42,823 bases of DNA from Comamonadaceae bacterium (GCA_947375135.1 CANCER010000031.1:1-42823); one strand, 5' to 3'. Positions 8,054-17,105 are shown, counted from the first letter of the stretch. Program-made: numbers and translations. Notes: generated by a model from the sequence alone, not told the origin.

Positions 8054-8494
8054 ATGCCCGAACGTACCGTTTTTCAGTCGATGTCGCAGCGCCACGTGAT
8101 CAGCGTGGGCCCCAACGCCAGTCTGTATGACGCGGCCTGTGTGATGACGCGCGCCAACTGTGGCAGCGTGCTCATCATCGACAGCAGCAACACACTGCTG
8201 GGCATCGTCACCGAGCGCGACCTGATGACCCGCGTGATGGCCAAGGCACTGGACCCGGCCAGCACCCACTGCTCTGCCGTCATGACGCGCAGCCCGCGCA
8301 CCGTGCCACCGGAAACCAGGGTGACGGACGCCGTCCTGATCATGATTGAACGCGGCTTTCGCAACCTGCCGGTGATCACCGCTGAGGGCAAGATCCTGGG
8401 CGTTTTCTCGGCCCGCGATGCGCTGCCGCGCGAAGTCAATGCGGCGGTCAGCCTGGCCGAGTTCAATGAACAGGTGAACGACGCGCTGGGTTAG
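8054..8494 (+). CDS. CBS-domain pair protein
   Basis: A 146-aa protein made of two CBS domains: residues 8-65 (VISVGPNASLYDAACVM, then LLGIVTERDLMTRVM) and 75-135 (SPRTVPPETRVTDAVLIM, then KILGVFSARDAL). CBS pairs bind adenosine nucleotides and act as energy sensors. There is no fused effector domain. It has a good ribosome site (AGGAGG, 7 bp before ATG) and lies 39 bp after korB in the same direction, so it is probably part of that operon. A regulatory role for the oxidoreductase is inferred from position only. Confidence 0.85.
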   Translation: MPERTVFQSMSQRHVISVGPNASLYDAACVMTRANCGSVLIIDSSNTLLGIVTERDLMTRVMAKALDPASTHCSAVMTRSPRTVPPETRVTDAVLIMIERGFRNLPVITAEGKILGVFSARDALPREVNAAVSLAEFNEQVNDALG

Positions 8495-8885
8495 TATGTT
8501 TGACAGGAATTCGCTCAGGCGCTGAAGACTTCAGCCCTGCAGTGGATGTCGGGGAGCCACGAATATGCATGAAGTTTTTCATTCCTATCCCTACTTCCGG
8601 ACCTGCTCCGCGTAGCAAGACAATTGCGTGATGGTCAACCATATTTCCGGCTCCTACGCCAATCCACCCGCAATGGCAACACCGGCCAGGTCCAGGTTTT
8701 GCCGGACTAGCCGTTCGAAGCCGCAGCGCGCCGGGTTCAGCAGCGCCTGCGCCTTGGCGCCTGGCCGGGGCTCGCCGGCACAAGCATAGAATCGGCCGGG
8801 CAGGACACGCTACTTGCCTCCCGCCGCATCCGGTTGTGGGTTCAAGGCAAGGGCAGCTCGCTAGCAGTACCTAGATCGGGCCGAT
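8495..8885. other. Non-coding gap with a 15-bp palindrome
   Basis: I see no credible gene here; short frames are Arg/Pro/Ala-rich and lack ribosome sites. A perfect odd palindrome GCTGAAG-A-CTTCAGC lies at 8521-8535, shortly after the CBS gene, without a T-tract. The second half is likely to carry the promoter of the sensor kinase gene, but no clear -35/-10 pair stands out. Confidence 0.5.
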
Positions 8886-11525
8886 ATGCAAACCTCAGTG
8901 GTTGCGGATGCTGGGGGCGAAGGTACGCGTTCTGCGCCGCCAAAGTCGCGGATGTCGGTGTCGGCGCTTCTTTTCTGGCTCATTCTTGCGTGCCTGGTAC
9001 CGGAAGTGCTGGGGGTGTGCGCCAGCCTGTACTACGAGTACCAGGATGAACGTATCCAGTCAGACAAAGGTCTGGCTTTATCCGTGCGCACCATGGTGCA
9101 AACCATTGACGCTGAACTGGCACAGGTGCAGCTGATAGCGCAGGTACTGACCACCAGCGGCTCACTGCGCCGGCACGACTTGGCTGCATTCCACCGGCGC
9201 ACCGTGCTGTTGATACCCTCCACCGGTGTGGAGGTATCGGCTGTCCTCTTCGACAAAAGTGGCCGGCAACTGCTCAACACCCACATTCCCTGGGGCCAGC
9301 CGCTGCCAGCCCATCGCGACCTGGAGTCCATCCGCAGCGTTTTTGAATCCACGCACACCAACCCACACCGCCCCCTGTTTCGCCCACTGGACGGCTATGC
9401 AGCGATCAGTACCGTGGCACCGGTCTTCTCCGGCCGGGAGGTGGTCTACGCCTTGGCCGTAGGCGTTGTTCCAGACAAATTCAACAGCTTCCTGCGTGAA
9501 TATGGACAGGCCACCGGCGCAGTGACCACCATTGTTGACGGCACGGGAACCATCGCTGCACGAAGCCATGACACGGCGCAATTCGTGGGCCACAAGGTGG
9601 ATCCCGAAATCTGGGTGCAACTTCAAAAGGGACCGGTCGGTGCGTTTGACTTTGATCTGAAGGACGGCACCCGCCTGCATGCCAGCTACGGCCAGTCCGT
9701 GGGCACGGGATGGCGCGTACTGATGATGACGCCGCGCCAGAGCCTGGATGCACCCTTGACCCATACGCTGACCCAGATGGCCAAAGGTGCAACCTTGGTG
9801 CTGCTCTTGAGTATTGCCCTGGCCTGGCTTGTGGGCAGACGCATCGTCAACTCGGTGAAGTCCCTCAAGGAAGCTGCTATTGCCTTTGGCAAAGGGGAAT
9901 CACTGCCCCCGCTGAAGGTCAACCTGCGTGAAACCGAAGAAGTGGCACGGGCCCTGAGCCGGTCTGCCTTTCAACTCACGACGCGTACCCAAGAGCTGCT
10001 GGATGCCAATGCCTCCCTGCATGAACGCACCACCGAATTGGCAGAAGCACAGCACCTGGCCCAAATAGGGAATTGGAAGCACGACCTGGTCAGCAACGAG
10101 CGCTTTGTTTCCGTGGAAATGCAGGAACTATTCGGACCCAAAGTGCTGCTTCCGTTTGCAGAGCTGGCAGGCACGTTGTTTACACCGGAGGTGTGGAAAC
10201 AAGTGGACCACCAGATCCGGGAGACGATCCGCACCGGCGTTGGATTTTCTTTGGTCGGAGAACTGTTTGACAGGCAAGGTAGCCCGATATGGACAGACAA
10301 CCGGTGTGAGGCGGTATTCAATGGCAAGGGGGAAGTCATTGGTTTGCGGGGCACATGCCAGGACATCAGCAAATACAAAGCGGCGGAAATTTTGCTGCTC
10401 GACAATGAAGCCCGACTCAAAATGGCGCTGTCGAGTTCCGACCTGGCCCTGTGGGACTGGCATATCCAAAGCGGCGATCTGTTTATGGATGAGCGCTGGG
10501 CTGCCATCCAGGGGTACACCCTGATGGCGCTGCCCTATCGAATGCAAAGTTATATGCAAAGTGTTTTTCCTGAAGACATGGCGCTCATCTACAAAAACCT
10601 GGAACTGCATTACCGAAGCGAGACACCCAAATACGAAGCCATTTACCGTGTGCGACACCGGGATGGCCATTGTGTCTGGATACAAGCCACGGGCAGGGTG
10701 GTCGAGCGGGACGCTGCGGGCGAACCCTTGCGCATGCTCGGTGTGGCCCTGGATATCAGCGCGCGCAAGGAAAACGAATACAAGATGGAGGCCCTGCATG
10801 ACGAGATGAATGCCATGCTGGTGTGGCAGGTAGCACAGCACACGGTGGCAGCCCTGGCGCATGAGATCAACCAGCCACTGGCCAGCTTGGCCATTCTGTG
10901 CGAGGCGGCAACCCGTTTGCAGGCGCGGGGCCGACAATCCGATGGGGACCACGGTGAGCGGCTCAAGCGCAGTGTGGAGCCACTGGAGCGGATGAATATC
11001 GAAATCAAGCGGGCCGCTGCCGTGGTGCGCAGCCTGTTGACTTCCGTGAACAAGCCGGACATCACCCGCGCGAATGTGGTGGTGAATGAACTGGTCCGTG
11101 AGTCGATTCAAAAGGCCTATGGTGAGGGCATCTTCGGTTACGCCATCGTGGCCCATGACGGCGCCCACTTGCCTCTTGTGAAAGTGAACCAACTCCAGGT
11201 GAGCAAGGTGCTGCTGAACCTGATTCATAACAGCGCGCAAGCAATGCAAGCGGCGCAGATGCCCAACGGCAAGATAGAGGTCAGTACCGCTCTGTCGGCG
11301 GATGGCAGCGCAATTTCCATCACGGTCCAGGATGAAGGCCCGGGCATCAGCGCCCTGATGCAGCAGGAAATTTTTCAGCCCTTCATCAGCACCAAGTCCC
11401 ACGGCCTGGGCCTGGGCCTCACCATCAGCCGCGCCCTGATAGAGGCGCATGGCGGCAAGCTCTGGGCCAGCCAAACGCCAGGGCAAGGCGCCACGTTCCA
11501 TTTCACACTCCCCATAACCGGCTAA
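8886..11525 (+). CDS. Membrane PAS sensor histidine kinase (FixL/DctB type)
   Basis: An 879-aa kinase. A membrane helix lies at about 27-48 (LFWLILACLVPEVLGV), then a periplasmic sensor region of about 245 residues, probably Cache-type, and a second helix at about 299-318 (TLVLLLSIALAWLVG). HAMP-like sequence follows, then two PAS/PAC modules (about 385-500 and 505-640; GTCQDISKYKAAE and GVALDISARKENE close them). The phosphoacceptor is His about 659 in AALAHEINQPLASL; the ATPase has NLIHNSAQAM, DEGPGIS and GLGLGLTISRAL. It ends 4 bp before its response regulator. The start is uncertain: the ATG at 8886 has no good ribosome site, and an ATG 22 codons later is possible. Ligand is unknown. Confidence 0.88.
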   Translation: MQTSVVADAGGEGTRSAPPKSRMSVSALLFWLILACLVPEVLGVCASLYYEYQDERIQSDKGLALSVRTMVQTIDAELAQVQLIAQVLTTSGSLRRHDLAAFHRRTVLLIPSTGVEVSAVLFDKSGRQLLNTHIPWGQPLPAHRDLESIRSVFESTHTNPHRPLFRPLDGYAAISTVAPVFSGREVVYALAVGVVPDKFNSFLREYGQATGAVTTIVDGTGTIAARSHDTAQFVGHKVDPEIWVQLQKGPVGAFDFDLKDGTRLHASYGQSVGTGWRVLMMTPRQSLDAPLTHTLTQMAKGATLVLLLSIALAWLVGRRIVNSVKSLKEAAIAFGKGESLPPLKVNLRETEEVARALSRSAFQLTTRTQELLDANASLHERTTELAEAQHLAQIGNWKHDLVSNERFVSVEMQELFGPKVLLPFAELAGTLFTPEVWKQVDHQIRETIRTGVGFSLVGELFDRQGSPIWTDNRCEAVFNGKGEVIGLRGTCQDISKYKAAEILLLDNEARLKMALSSSDLALWDWHIQSGDLFMDERWAAIQGYTLMALPYRMQSYMQSVFPEDMALIYKNLELHYRSETPKYEAIYRVRHRDGHCVWIQATGRVVERDAAGEPLRMLGVALDISARKENEYKMEALHDEMNAMLVWQVAQHTVAALAHEINQPLASLAILCEAATRLQARGRQSDGDHGERLKRSVEPLERMNIEIKRAAAVVRSLLTSVNKPDITRANVVVNELVRESIQKAYGEGIFGYAIVAHDGAHLPLVKVNQLQVSKVLLNLIHNSAQAMQAAQMPNGKIEVSTALSADGSAISITVQDEGPGISALMQQEIFQPFISTKSHGLGLGLTISRALIEAHGGKLWASQTPGQGATFHFTLPITG

Positions 11526-11529
11526 ACGA

Positions 11530-12183
11530 ATGACCTCCCCCACTGTGTATGTTGTCGATGACGACCCGGGTATTCGCAGCAGCCTTTCATTTTTATTGGA
11601 GACCGTGAGCCTGCAGTCCGCATGCTTCGCCAATGCCCATGATTTTCTGGCGGCCTGCGGGCCCCATCCGGAGGGTTGTCTGATATTGGACGTACGCATG
11701 CCGGGCCTCAGTGGTCTGCAACTGCAGGATGAGCTGATTCGACGAAAAATAGACTTGCCCATTATTTACCTGACGGGCTTTGCCGAGATAGCGATGGCCG
11801 TGGAGGTGCTGCACAAAGGGGCCATGGATATTCTGGAGAAGCCCATTGACGGTGCGCTCCTGCTGCAGCGGGTGGAGAGCGCGCTGGAAATCAATCGCTT
11901 GAGCCGGCAGGCGGATGCGGCGCACGCCCTGTTTGAGGCGCGCTTGTCAACGCTGACCCAACGGGAGCGCGAGGTTTTGGCGCTGGCCCTGTCGGGCATG
12001 GTGAACAAGACGATTGCCAGAGAGCTTGCCATCAGCCTGCGCACGATTGAAGGCTACCGCATGCAGATTTATCTCAAACTTGGCGTCAGTTCGCTGCTGG
12101 AATTCGCGCAGCAGGCCGCCAGCGTGAACCTGCCCCTGAGCGGGATTGCCTCCCTCCTGAACCCGGACAAAGCGCCCACCTGA
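11530..12183 (+). CDS. FixJ/NarL-type response regulator with LuxR HTH
   Basis: A 217-aa regulator. The receiver domain covers residues 1-120, with the acidic pocket DDDPGIR near the N-terminus, phosphoacceptor Asp54 in LDVRMPG, and the conserved Lys in ILEKPIDGA. A LuxR/FixJ helix-turn-helix follows at about 138-195 (LTQREREVLALALSG, NKTIARELAISLRTIEGYR). It directly follows the sensor kinase and precedes the TPS-curli locus in the same orientation. CsgD, the curli activator of enterobacteria, also has a LuxR-type output domain and is absent here, so this regulator is a good candidate to control the locus. That link is inference. Confidence 0.88.
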   Translation: MTSPTVYVVDDDPGIRSSLSFLLETVSLQSACFANAHDFLAACGPHPEGCLILDVRMPGLSGLQLQDELIRRKIDLPIIYLTGFAEIAMAVEVLHKGAMDILEKPIDGALLLQRVESALEINRLSRQADAAHALFEARLSTLTQREREVLALALSGMVNKTIARELAISLRTIEGYRMQIYLKLGVSSLLEFAQQAASVNLPLSGIASLLNPDKAPT

Positions 12184-12234
12184 GCCGCTGCGGGCCGGCG
12201 CTTGCCCATCCCGGCCGAAAGGCAACACGTATAA

Positions 12235-12246
12235 GTACGCACGTAC
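12235..12246. promoter_or_regulatory. Small palindrome upstream of tpsA
   Basis: GTACG-CA-CGTAC lies about 100 bp before the tpsA start, in the 162-bp gap after the response regulator gene. Position and symmetry fit a binding site for a dimeric regulator. The sequence does not match a site I know with certainty. Confidence 0.28.
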
Positions 12247-12345
12247 AGACACGGTTGGCGTGAATGGGCAGAAGAGCGCCCAATGGGTGCCAATGACTAC
12301 CTGCCACCTATCCGAATTTTCCCTCCTCAACCTTGCGATAAAACA

Positions 12346-15300
12346 ATGAATACTGTTTATCGTCTGGTGTGGAGCCGGGCCATGCTGGCGTGGGTCGCCG
12401 TGGCCGAGTTGTCGCGGGGGCGTGGCAAGGGCGCGGGCTCCAAGTTGGTAGCCAGTGCCATTTTGTTCGGTACGGTAGCCGCCCATGCGGCACCCGAAGG
12501 GGGCCAAGTGGTCTCGGGCCTGGGCAGCATCAGCAAGTCCGGTGCGACGACCACCATCAACCAGGCCAACCAGAATTTGGCCTTGAACTGGCAAAGTTTC
12601 AACGTCGCGGCCAACGAGACGGTTACCTTCATTCAGCCCTCTGCCAGTGCCATCGCGGTCAACCGCATTGCCGACACCAACGGCAGCCAGGTCATGGGTC
12701 GCATCCATGCGAACGGCCAGGTTTTCCTGATCAACCCCAACGGCATCCTGTTTGGTGCGGGTGCGCAAGTCAACGTCGGCGGACTGGTGGCGTCCACCCT
12801 GGATCTGAACGATGCCGGCCTGAGCAGCACCAGCAAAACCTTCAGTGACACGGGCGCAGGCAGCAAGGGCAGCATCGTCAACCAGGGCACCCTCAACGCC
12901 ACCGGCGCGGCGGGCACTGGCGGCTATATCGCGCTCCTGGGCGGCAGCGTCAGCAACCAGAACAGCCTCTCTGCGCCACAAGGCACGGTGGCGCTGGGTG
13001 CAGGCAGCGCAGCCACCCTGACCTTCCAAGGCAACCACCTGGTGAAGATGCAAATCGACCAAAGCGTGTTGAACCACCTCAGCGCCAACGGCGGCGTGAT
13101 TCGCGCGGACGGCGGCCTGGTGCTGCTGAGTGCGGGCGCCAAGGACGCACTGCTGGCCAGTGTGGTCAACAACACCGGAGTGATCGAGGCGCATACGGTG
13201 GAGAACCAGGCGGGTCGCATTGTCTTGCTGGGCGGCATGGCTGCGGGCACCGTCAACCTCGGCGGATCGCTGGACGCCAGTGCGCCGAACGGCGGCAAGG
13301 GGGGTTTTATCGAAACCAGTGCGGCGCAGGTCAAGATTGCTGACGCAGCCAAAGTCAGCACGGCAGCCCCGCAAGGGCAGGTGGGCACGTGGTTGATTGA
13401 CCCGAATGGCTTTACCGTGGCTTCGAACGCAGACATCTCCGGTGCCACCTTGTCGGCCGCCCTGGGCACCAGCAACGTCGTACTGCAAAGCAACAGCGGA
13501 CATACGGCAGGTGCCGGCGACCTGAACGTCAACGAAGCCGTCCATTGGAGCGCAAATACCGCGCTGACCCTGACCGCGTCCAACAACGTGAATATCAACG
13601 CCAACCTCAGCGCCACAGGCAACAGCGCCGCCCTGGCCATCAACCCCAATACCGCCAACGCGGGTGCGGGCGCCAGCGGCACAGGCGAATTCCATGTGAA
13701 CAACGGCGCTGCGGTCACCTTGTCGGGTGCGGCGCCCGGCCTGGCCATTGCAGGCGTCGATTACACCGTGATCAACAGCCTGGGTGCAGCGGGCAGCCAC
13801 ACCGCGTCTGACCTGCAAGGCATGCAGGGCGATTTGACCCTGCACTACGCCCTGGGCAGCAACATCGATGCCAGCGCCACGGCCGGCTGGAACGCGGGCG
13901 CCGGCTTCACACCGGTCGGCTACACCTCCGCAGGCGCCACCACCTTTACCGGCGCCCTGGAGGGACTGGGTCACACGATTTCGAACCTGACCATCAACCG
14001 CCCCGGCGCGGCCGATGTCGGACTCATTGGTGCAGCGGCCAACGATGCCAGCATCCGCAATGTCGGCCTGCTCGGTGGCAGCACCGTGGGTGGCGCGGGC
14101 ACGGGCGGCTTGCTCGGCACAGCGGTTACGGCATCCATCCGCAACAGCTACAACACCGGGACGGTGCGCGGTGCTGCGGGGACCGGCGGGCTGGCCGGCG
14201 TGATCACCACGGGCGGTATCAGCGCCAGCTACACCACGGGAACGGTCAGTGGCGCCGCAGGAACCGGTGGACTGATCGGCGTGCTCACCACCGGCTCCAT
14301 CAGCGACAGCTACCACACTGCGGCCGTCACAGGCAACGCCGGCACAGGCGGCCTGGTGGGAACGCTGACCACGGGCAGCGTGCGTGGCAGCTACACGTCC
14401 GGCAATGTCTCGGGTGACGCAGGCACCGGCGGAATGGCCGGCACCATCACCACCGGCGACATCAGCAACAGCTACACCACCGGCAATGTGGCGGGTGCAG
14501 CCGGCACGGGCGGCCTGGCGGGTGGCATCACCTCCGGCCTGGTCAGCAGCAGTTTCACAACCGGCAGCGTAGCGGGCGCTGCGGGTACCAGCAGCCTGGC
14601 GGGAACCAGTCCGGCCGGAAGTATCACCAACAGCTTTGCAGTGAGCGCCGGGCAGACCATCGACTTCGCGGCCTTATCCGCTTCGGGGCAATGGATGTTG
14701 TCGGCCAGCGGCCTGCCGGTTCTGAAATCGCTGGTAAAAACCTTCACGATTACGGCACAGGATGTCACCAAGACCTACGACGGACTGCGCTTTACCGGCG
14801 GCAACGGCGTCAGTTCCCCGGACCCGTACCAAGGCTATTTGACCGGCACCTTGGCCTACAGCGGGACAGCGCAAGACGCCCGCAATGCAGGCAGCTACGA
14901 CATCACCGCCAGCGGTCTGGGTTCGACCAATTCGCAGTACGTTGTCCGCTATGTGAGCGGCAAGCTGACCATCAACACCCGGGCCTTGACGGTGGCAGCG
15001 GCAGGCATGGACAAAATTTACGATGGCAAAACCACCGCCAGCGTGGTGCTGTCGGACAACCGGGTGGCGGGCGATGCGCTCACGCTGAGCCTGAAGCCCA
15101 GCCAGACCGGCAGCGCGACGTCCGGCGCATTCATCAGCATGACGGATGCAAACGGCGTCAGCACGCAATTTGTTTCCGGCACCTCGGGTGCCAACTTCGC
15201 CGACAAAAATGCAGCGGCCGGCAAGACCATCTTTGTGGTGGGCATCCAGGTGCAAGGCGCCGATGCCGGCAACTACACCGCCAACACCAGCGCCCTGAGC

Positions 15301-16596
15301 AGCGCGGCCATCACACCCAAAGCATTGAGCGTGGCGGCTGCGGGCCAAAGCAAGGTGTACGACGGCAGCACCACCGGCCTGGTGACTTTAAGCAGCAGCG
15401 GCCTGGTGCGGGGCGACAACCTGGTGCTGGCCGGCAGCGGCACTTTTGCCGACACGGCCGCCGGCACGGCCAAAGCGGTTGCGGTGACCGGCATCACCGC
15501 CACTGGCGGCGATGCCGGCAACTACAGCCTGAGCAACACCAGTGCCGCCACCCGCGCCAGCATCACACCCAAGGTCATCACGGTTGTGGCCAGCGGCACC
15601 GACAAGGTCTATGACGGCAACACCAGCGACGTGGTCACACTGAGCAGCACAGGCGTGCTCACGCAAGACCTGAACAACGTGGTGTTCAGCGGCGTAGCGG
15701 CCTTCTCCAACAAGAATGCGGGCGTGGGCAAAGTGGTGGCGGTGTCCGGCATCAGCGCCAGCGGCAGCCAGTCGGGCAACTACACGCTCAAGAGCAGCAG
15801 CGCCACCGCCTACGCCACCGTCACCGCGAAAACGATTGCGGTGGCCGCCACGGCAAGCGACAAGGTGTATGACGGCAACACCACCGATGCAGTGAGCCTG
15901 CGCAGCGACGGCGTGCTTGCCGGTGACACGGTCAAATTCGCCAGCACCAGCGCAGTCTTCAGCGACAAGAACGTGGCCAGCGACAAACTGGTCACCGTCT
16001 CCGGCATCACCCTGTCGGGTCTGGAAGCACGCAATTACAAAGCCAACACCAGCGCCCTCAGCAGCGCAGACATCACGCCCAAAAACATCGCGGTGACAGC
16101 GACGGGCGGCACCATGGTCTACAACGCTACGCTCAACACCGCAGTCACCTTGGCGAGCAGCGGCGTGGTCAAAGGCGACAGCGTGAGCTTTACCAACACG
16201 TCGGCCCTGATGGACAACAAGAATGTCGGCGTGGCCAAGCCAGTCACCGTCAGCGGCCTCAGCGCACGGGGCGGCGATGCCCTCAACTACACGCTGAGCA
16301 ACAGCACCGCCATGGCCAAGGTGACGGTGACGCCGCTGCTGATCACCGTCACCGCCCGCGGCACGGACAAGGTGTTTGATGGCACGGCCAGCGACACCGT
16401 GAGCCTGCAAAGTGCGGGCGTGCTCGCCGGCGATGCGCTGGGCTTTACCAGCACCACGGCCAAATTCGCCAGCAGTACCGTGGGCGCCAACAAAGCAGTC
16501 ACGGTGTCCGGCATTGCAACCCAGGGTGCCGACGCCGCCAACTACAGCGTAGTCAACAAAACCATTACCACCCGGGCCAGCATCACCCAGAACTAA
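12346..16596 (+). CDS. TpsA-type exoprotein with ESPR, TPS domain, GLUG and YDG/MBG repeats
   Basis: A 1416-aa secreted protein. I chose the ATG at 12346 because it begins the extended signal peptide region typical of two-partner secretion (MNTVYRLVWSRAMLAWVAVA), with cleavage likely after AAHA near residue 49. The TPS or haemagglutination domain follows to about 330, with NPNGILFG at residue 130. A Gly/Ala/Ser-rich beta-helix region contains seven GLUG-type repeats (about 582-752), and seven YDG/MBG repeats run from about 795 to the C-terminus. The export route would be Sec, then a TpsB pore; a TpsB gene lies 3 kb downstream with curli genes between. A role as a surface or matrix adhesin is likely. 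No toxin domain is seen at the C-terminus. Confidence 0.85.
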   Translation: MNTVYRLVWSRAMLAWVAVAELSRGRGKGAGSKLVASAILFGTVAAHAAPEGGQVVSGLGSISKSGATTTINQANQNLALNWQSFNVAANETVTFIQPSASAIAVNRIADTNGSQVMGRIHANGQVFLINPNGILFGAGAQVNVGGLVASTLDLNDAGLSSTSKTFSDTGAGSKGSIVNQGTLNATGAAGTGGYIALLGGSVSNQNSLSAPQGTVALGAGSAATLTFQGNHLVKMQIDQSVLNHLSANGGVIRADGGLVLLSAGAKDALLASVVNNTGVIEAHTVENQAGRIVLLGGMAAGTVNLGGSLDASAPNGGKGGFIETSAAQVKIADAAKVSTAAPQGQVGTWLIDPNGFTVASNADISGATLSAALGTSNVVLQSNSGHTAGAGDLNVNEAVHWSANTALTLTASNNVNINANLSATGNSAALAINPNTANAGAGASGTGEFHVNNGAAVTLSGAAPGLAIAGVDYTVINSLGAAGSHTASDLQGMQGDLTLHYALGSNIDASATAGWNAGAGFTPVGYTSAGATTFTGALEGLGHTISNLTINRPGAADVGLIGAAANDASIRNVGLLGGSTVGGAGTGGLLGTAVTASIRNSYNTGTVRGAAGTGGLAGVITTGGISASYTTGTVSGAAGTGGLIGVLTTGSISDSYHTAAVTGNAGTGGLVGTLTTGSVRGSYTSGNVSGDAGTGGMAGTITTGDISNSYTTGNVAGAAGTGGLAGGITSGLVSSSFTTGSVAGAAGTSSLAGTSPAGSITNSFAVSAGQTIDFAALSASGQWMLSASGLPVLKSLVKTFTITAQDVTKTYDGLRFTGGNGVSSPDPYQGYLTGTLAYSGTAQDARNAGSYDITASGLGSTNSQYVVRYVSGKLTINTRALTVAAAGMDKIYDGKTTASVVLSDNRVAGDALTLSLKPSQTGSATSGAFISMTDANGVSTQFVSGTSGANFADKNAAAGKTIFVVGIQVQGADAGNYTANTSALSSAAITPKALSVAAAGQSKVYDGSTTGLVTLSSSGLVRGDNLVLAGSGTFADTAAGTAKAVAVTGITATGGDAGNYSLSNTSAATRASITPKVITVVASGTDKVYDGNTSDVVTLSSTGVLTQDLNNVVFSGVAAFSNKNAGVGKVVAVSGISASGSQSGNYTLKSSSATAYATVTAKTIAVAATASDKVYDGNTTDAVSLRSDGVLAGDTVKFASTSAVFSDKNVASDKLVTVSGITLSGLEARNYKANTSALSSADITPKNIAVTATGGTMVYNATLNTAVTLASSGVVKGDSVSFTNTSALMDNKNVGVAKPVTVSGLSARGGDALNYTLSNSTAMAKVTVTPLLITVTARGTDKVFDGTASDTVSLQSAGVLAGDALGFTSTTAKFASSTVGANKAVTVSGIATQGADAANYSVVNKTITTRASITQN
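14089..14600 (+). repeat. GLUG repeat array in tpsA (7 units)
   Basis: Seven units of 26-28 residues, about 80 bp apart, each built around G-A-x-GTGGL-x-G followed by an SYxTG-like segment (for example NSYNTG, ASYTTG, DSYHTA). The last unit is degenerate (GAAGTSSLAG). GLUG repeats form turns of a beta-helix in surface proteins. Confidence 0.75.
14731..16590 (+). repeat. YDG/MBG repeat array in tpsA (7 units)
   Basis: Seven tandem units, mostly 80-86 residues (about 250 bp), begin near 14731, 14970, 15312, 15562, 15820, 16072 and 16330. Each starts with a strand of the ITPKxxxVxAxG type and then K-V-Y-D-G (variants KTYDG, KIYDG, MVYNA, KVFDG) and ends with a GxDAxNYxL-like motif. The second unit has an insertion of about 30 residues. 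These are immunoglobulin-like adhesin repeats, prone to recombination. Confidence 0.78.
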
Positions 16597-16688
16597 CCAC
16601 CACCTGCCCGGGGACTCCCATGACCCACCCCCCATTACAACGGATTGCCATGCACCAGCTGCACAAAGCCGGGTTGCAATGAGGTTTT

Positions 16689-16718
16689 CTAACTGGCCTC
16701 TCCGTCACACACAGTTAG
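16689..16718. promoter_or_regulatory. Inverted repeat upstream of the curli-like operon
   Basis: CTAACTG (16689-16695) and CAGTTAG (16712-16718) are perfect inverted 7-bp arms separated by 16 bp, 30 bp before the first curlin-like gene. The surroundings are AT-rich compared with the rest of the locus. It may be an operator for the curli-like operon; a terminator for tpsA is less likely because the spacer is long. Confidence 0.35.
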
Positions 16719-16748
16719 TATTTTGAATCAACTATTTTTGGAATTTAT

Positions 16749-17099
16749 ATGAAAACACAATTGAAAATCGCTGCAGTCTCTCTGGTTCTTGCGGTCAGTT
16801 CGACTACGTCTTTTGCAGCTGGCAATGACTTCGCCGGAGTCGACATTACCAACACCAGTGCAACGGACATCTTGGGATTTACCACGCTTTCCATCACTGA
16901 AATCAATCAGCTATTCGGCACCAGCAGCGCCGATCAGAACGTCGCACTGGTGGGCCAGGAGGGCAATGAAAATATTGCGTACATCAGCCAGAACGGCACT
17001 GCCAACTTTGCAGCCACCGTCCAAACTGGAGCCGCTGCAAGCGTGGCATTTACCGTGCAGACCGGCAACCTCAACCGCGCTGTGATCCTGCAAAAGTAA
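16749..17099 (+). CDS. Curlin-repeat protein, short
   Basis: A 116-aa secreted protein with a clear signal peptide (MKTQLKIAAVSLVLAVSS, cleavage near SFAA). Residues 60-115 hold about three curlin-type repeats with spaced Gln, Asn and Gly: VALVGQEGNENIAYISQNG, NFAATVQTG and VAFTVQTGNLNRAVILQK. It is shorter than CsgA or CsgB (about 150 aa) and starts the gene set cur-csgE-csgF-csgG-csgA-tpsB. It could be a minor or nucleating fibre subunit (CsgB role) or an accessory amyloid. A weak ribosome site (TTGGAA) lies 6 bp before the ATG. The csgE start follows after 6 bp. Confidence 0.72.
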   Translation: MKTQLKIAAVSLVLAVSSTTSFAAGNDFAGVDITNTSATDILGFTTLSITEINQLFGTSSADQNVALVGQEGNENIAYISQNGTANFAATVQTGAAASVAFTVQTGNLNRAVILQK

Positions 17100-17105
17100 G
17101 CCGTA

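Noticed and set aside
8463..8783. A 106-aa minus-strand frame between the CBS gene and the sensor kinase
   Set aside because: Low-complexity Arg/Ala/Gly composition, no ribosome site, overlaps the end of the CBS gene.
11947..14316. A 789-aa minus-strand frame opposite the regulator and tpsA
   Set aside because: Antisense shadow of high-GC coding sequence; no domain, no ribosome site, and it crosses a gene boundary.
14731..16590. CRISPR or satellite array
   Set aside because: The units of about 250 bp keep one reading frame and encode YDG/MBG adhesin repeats.
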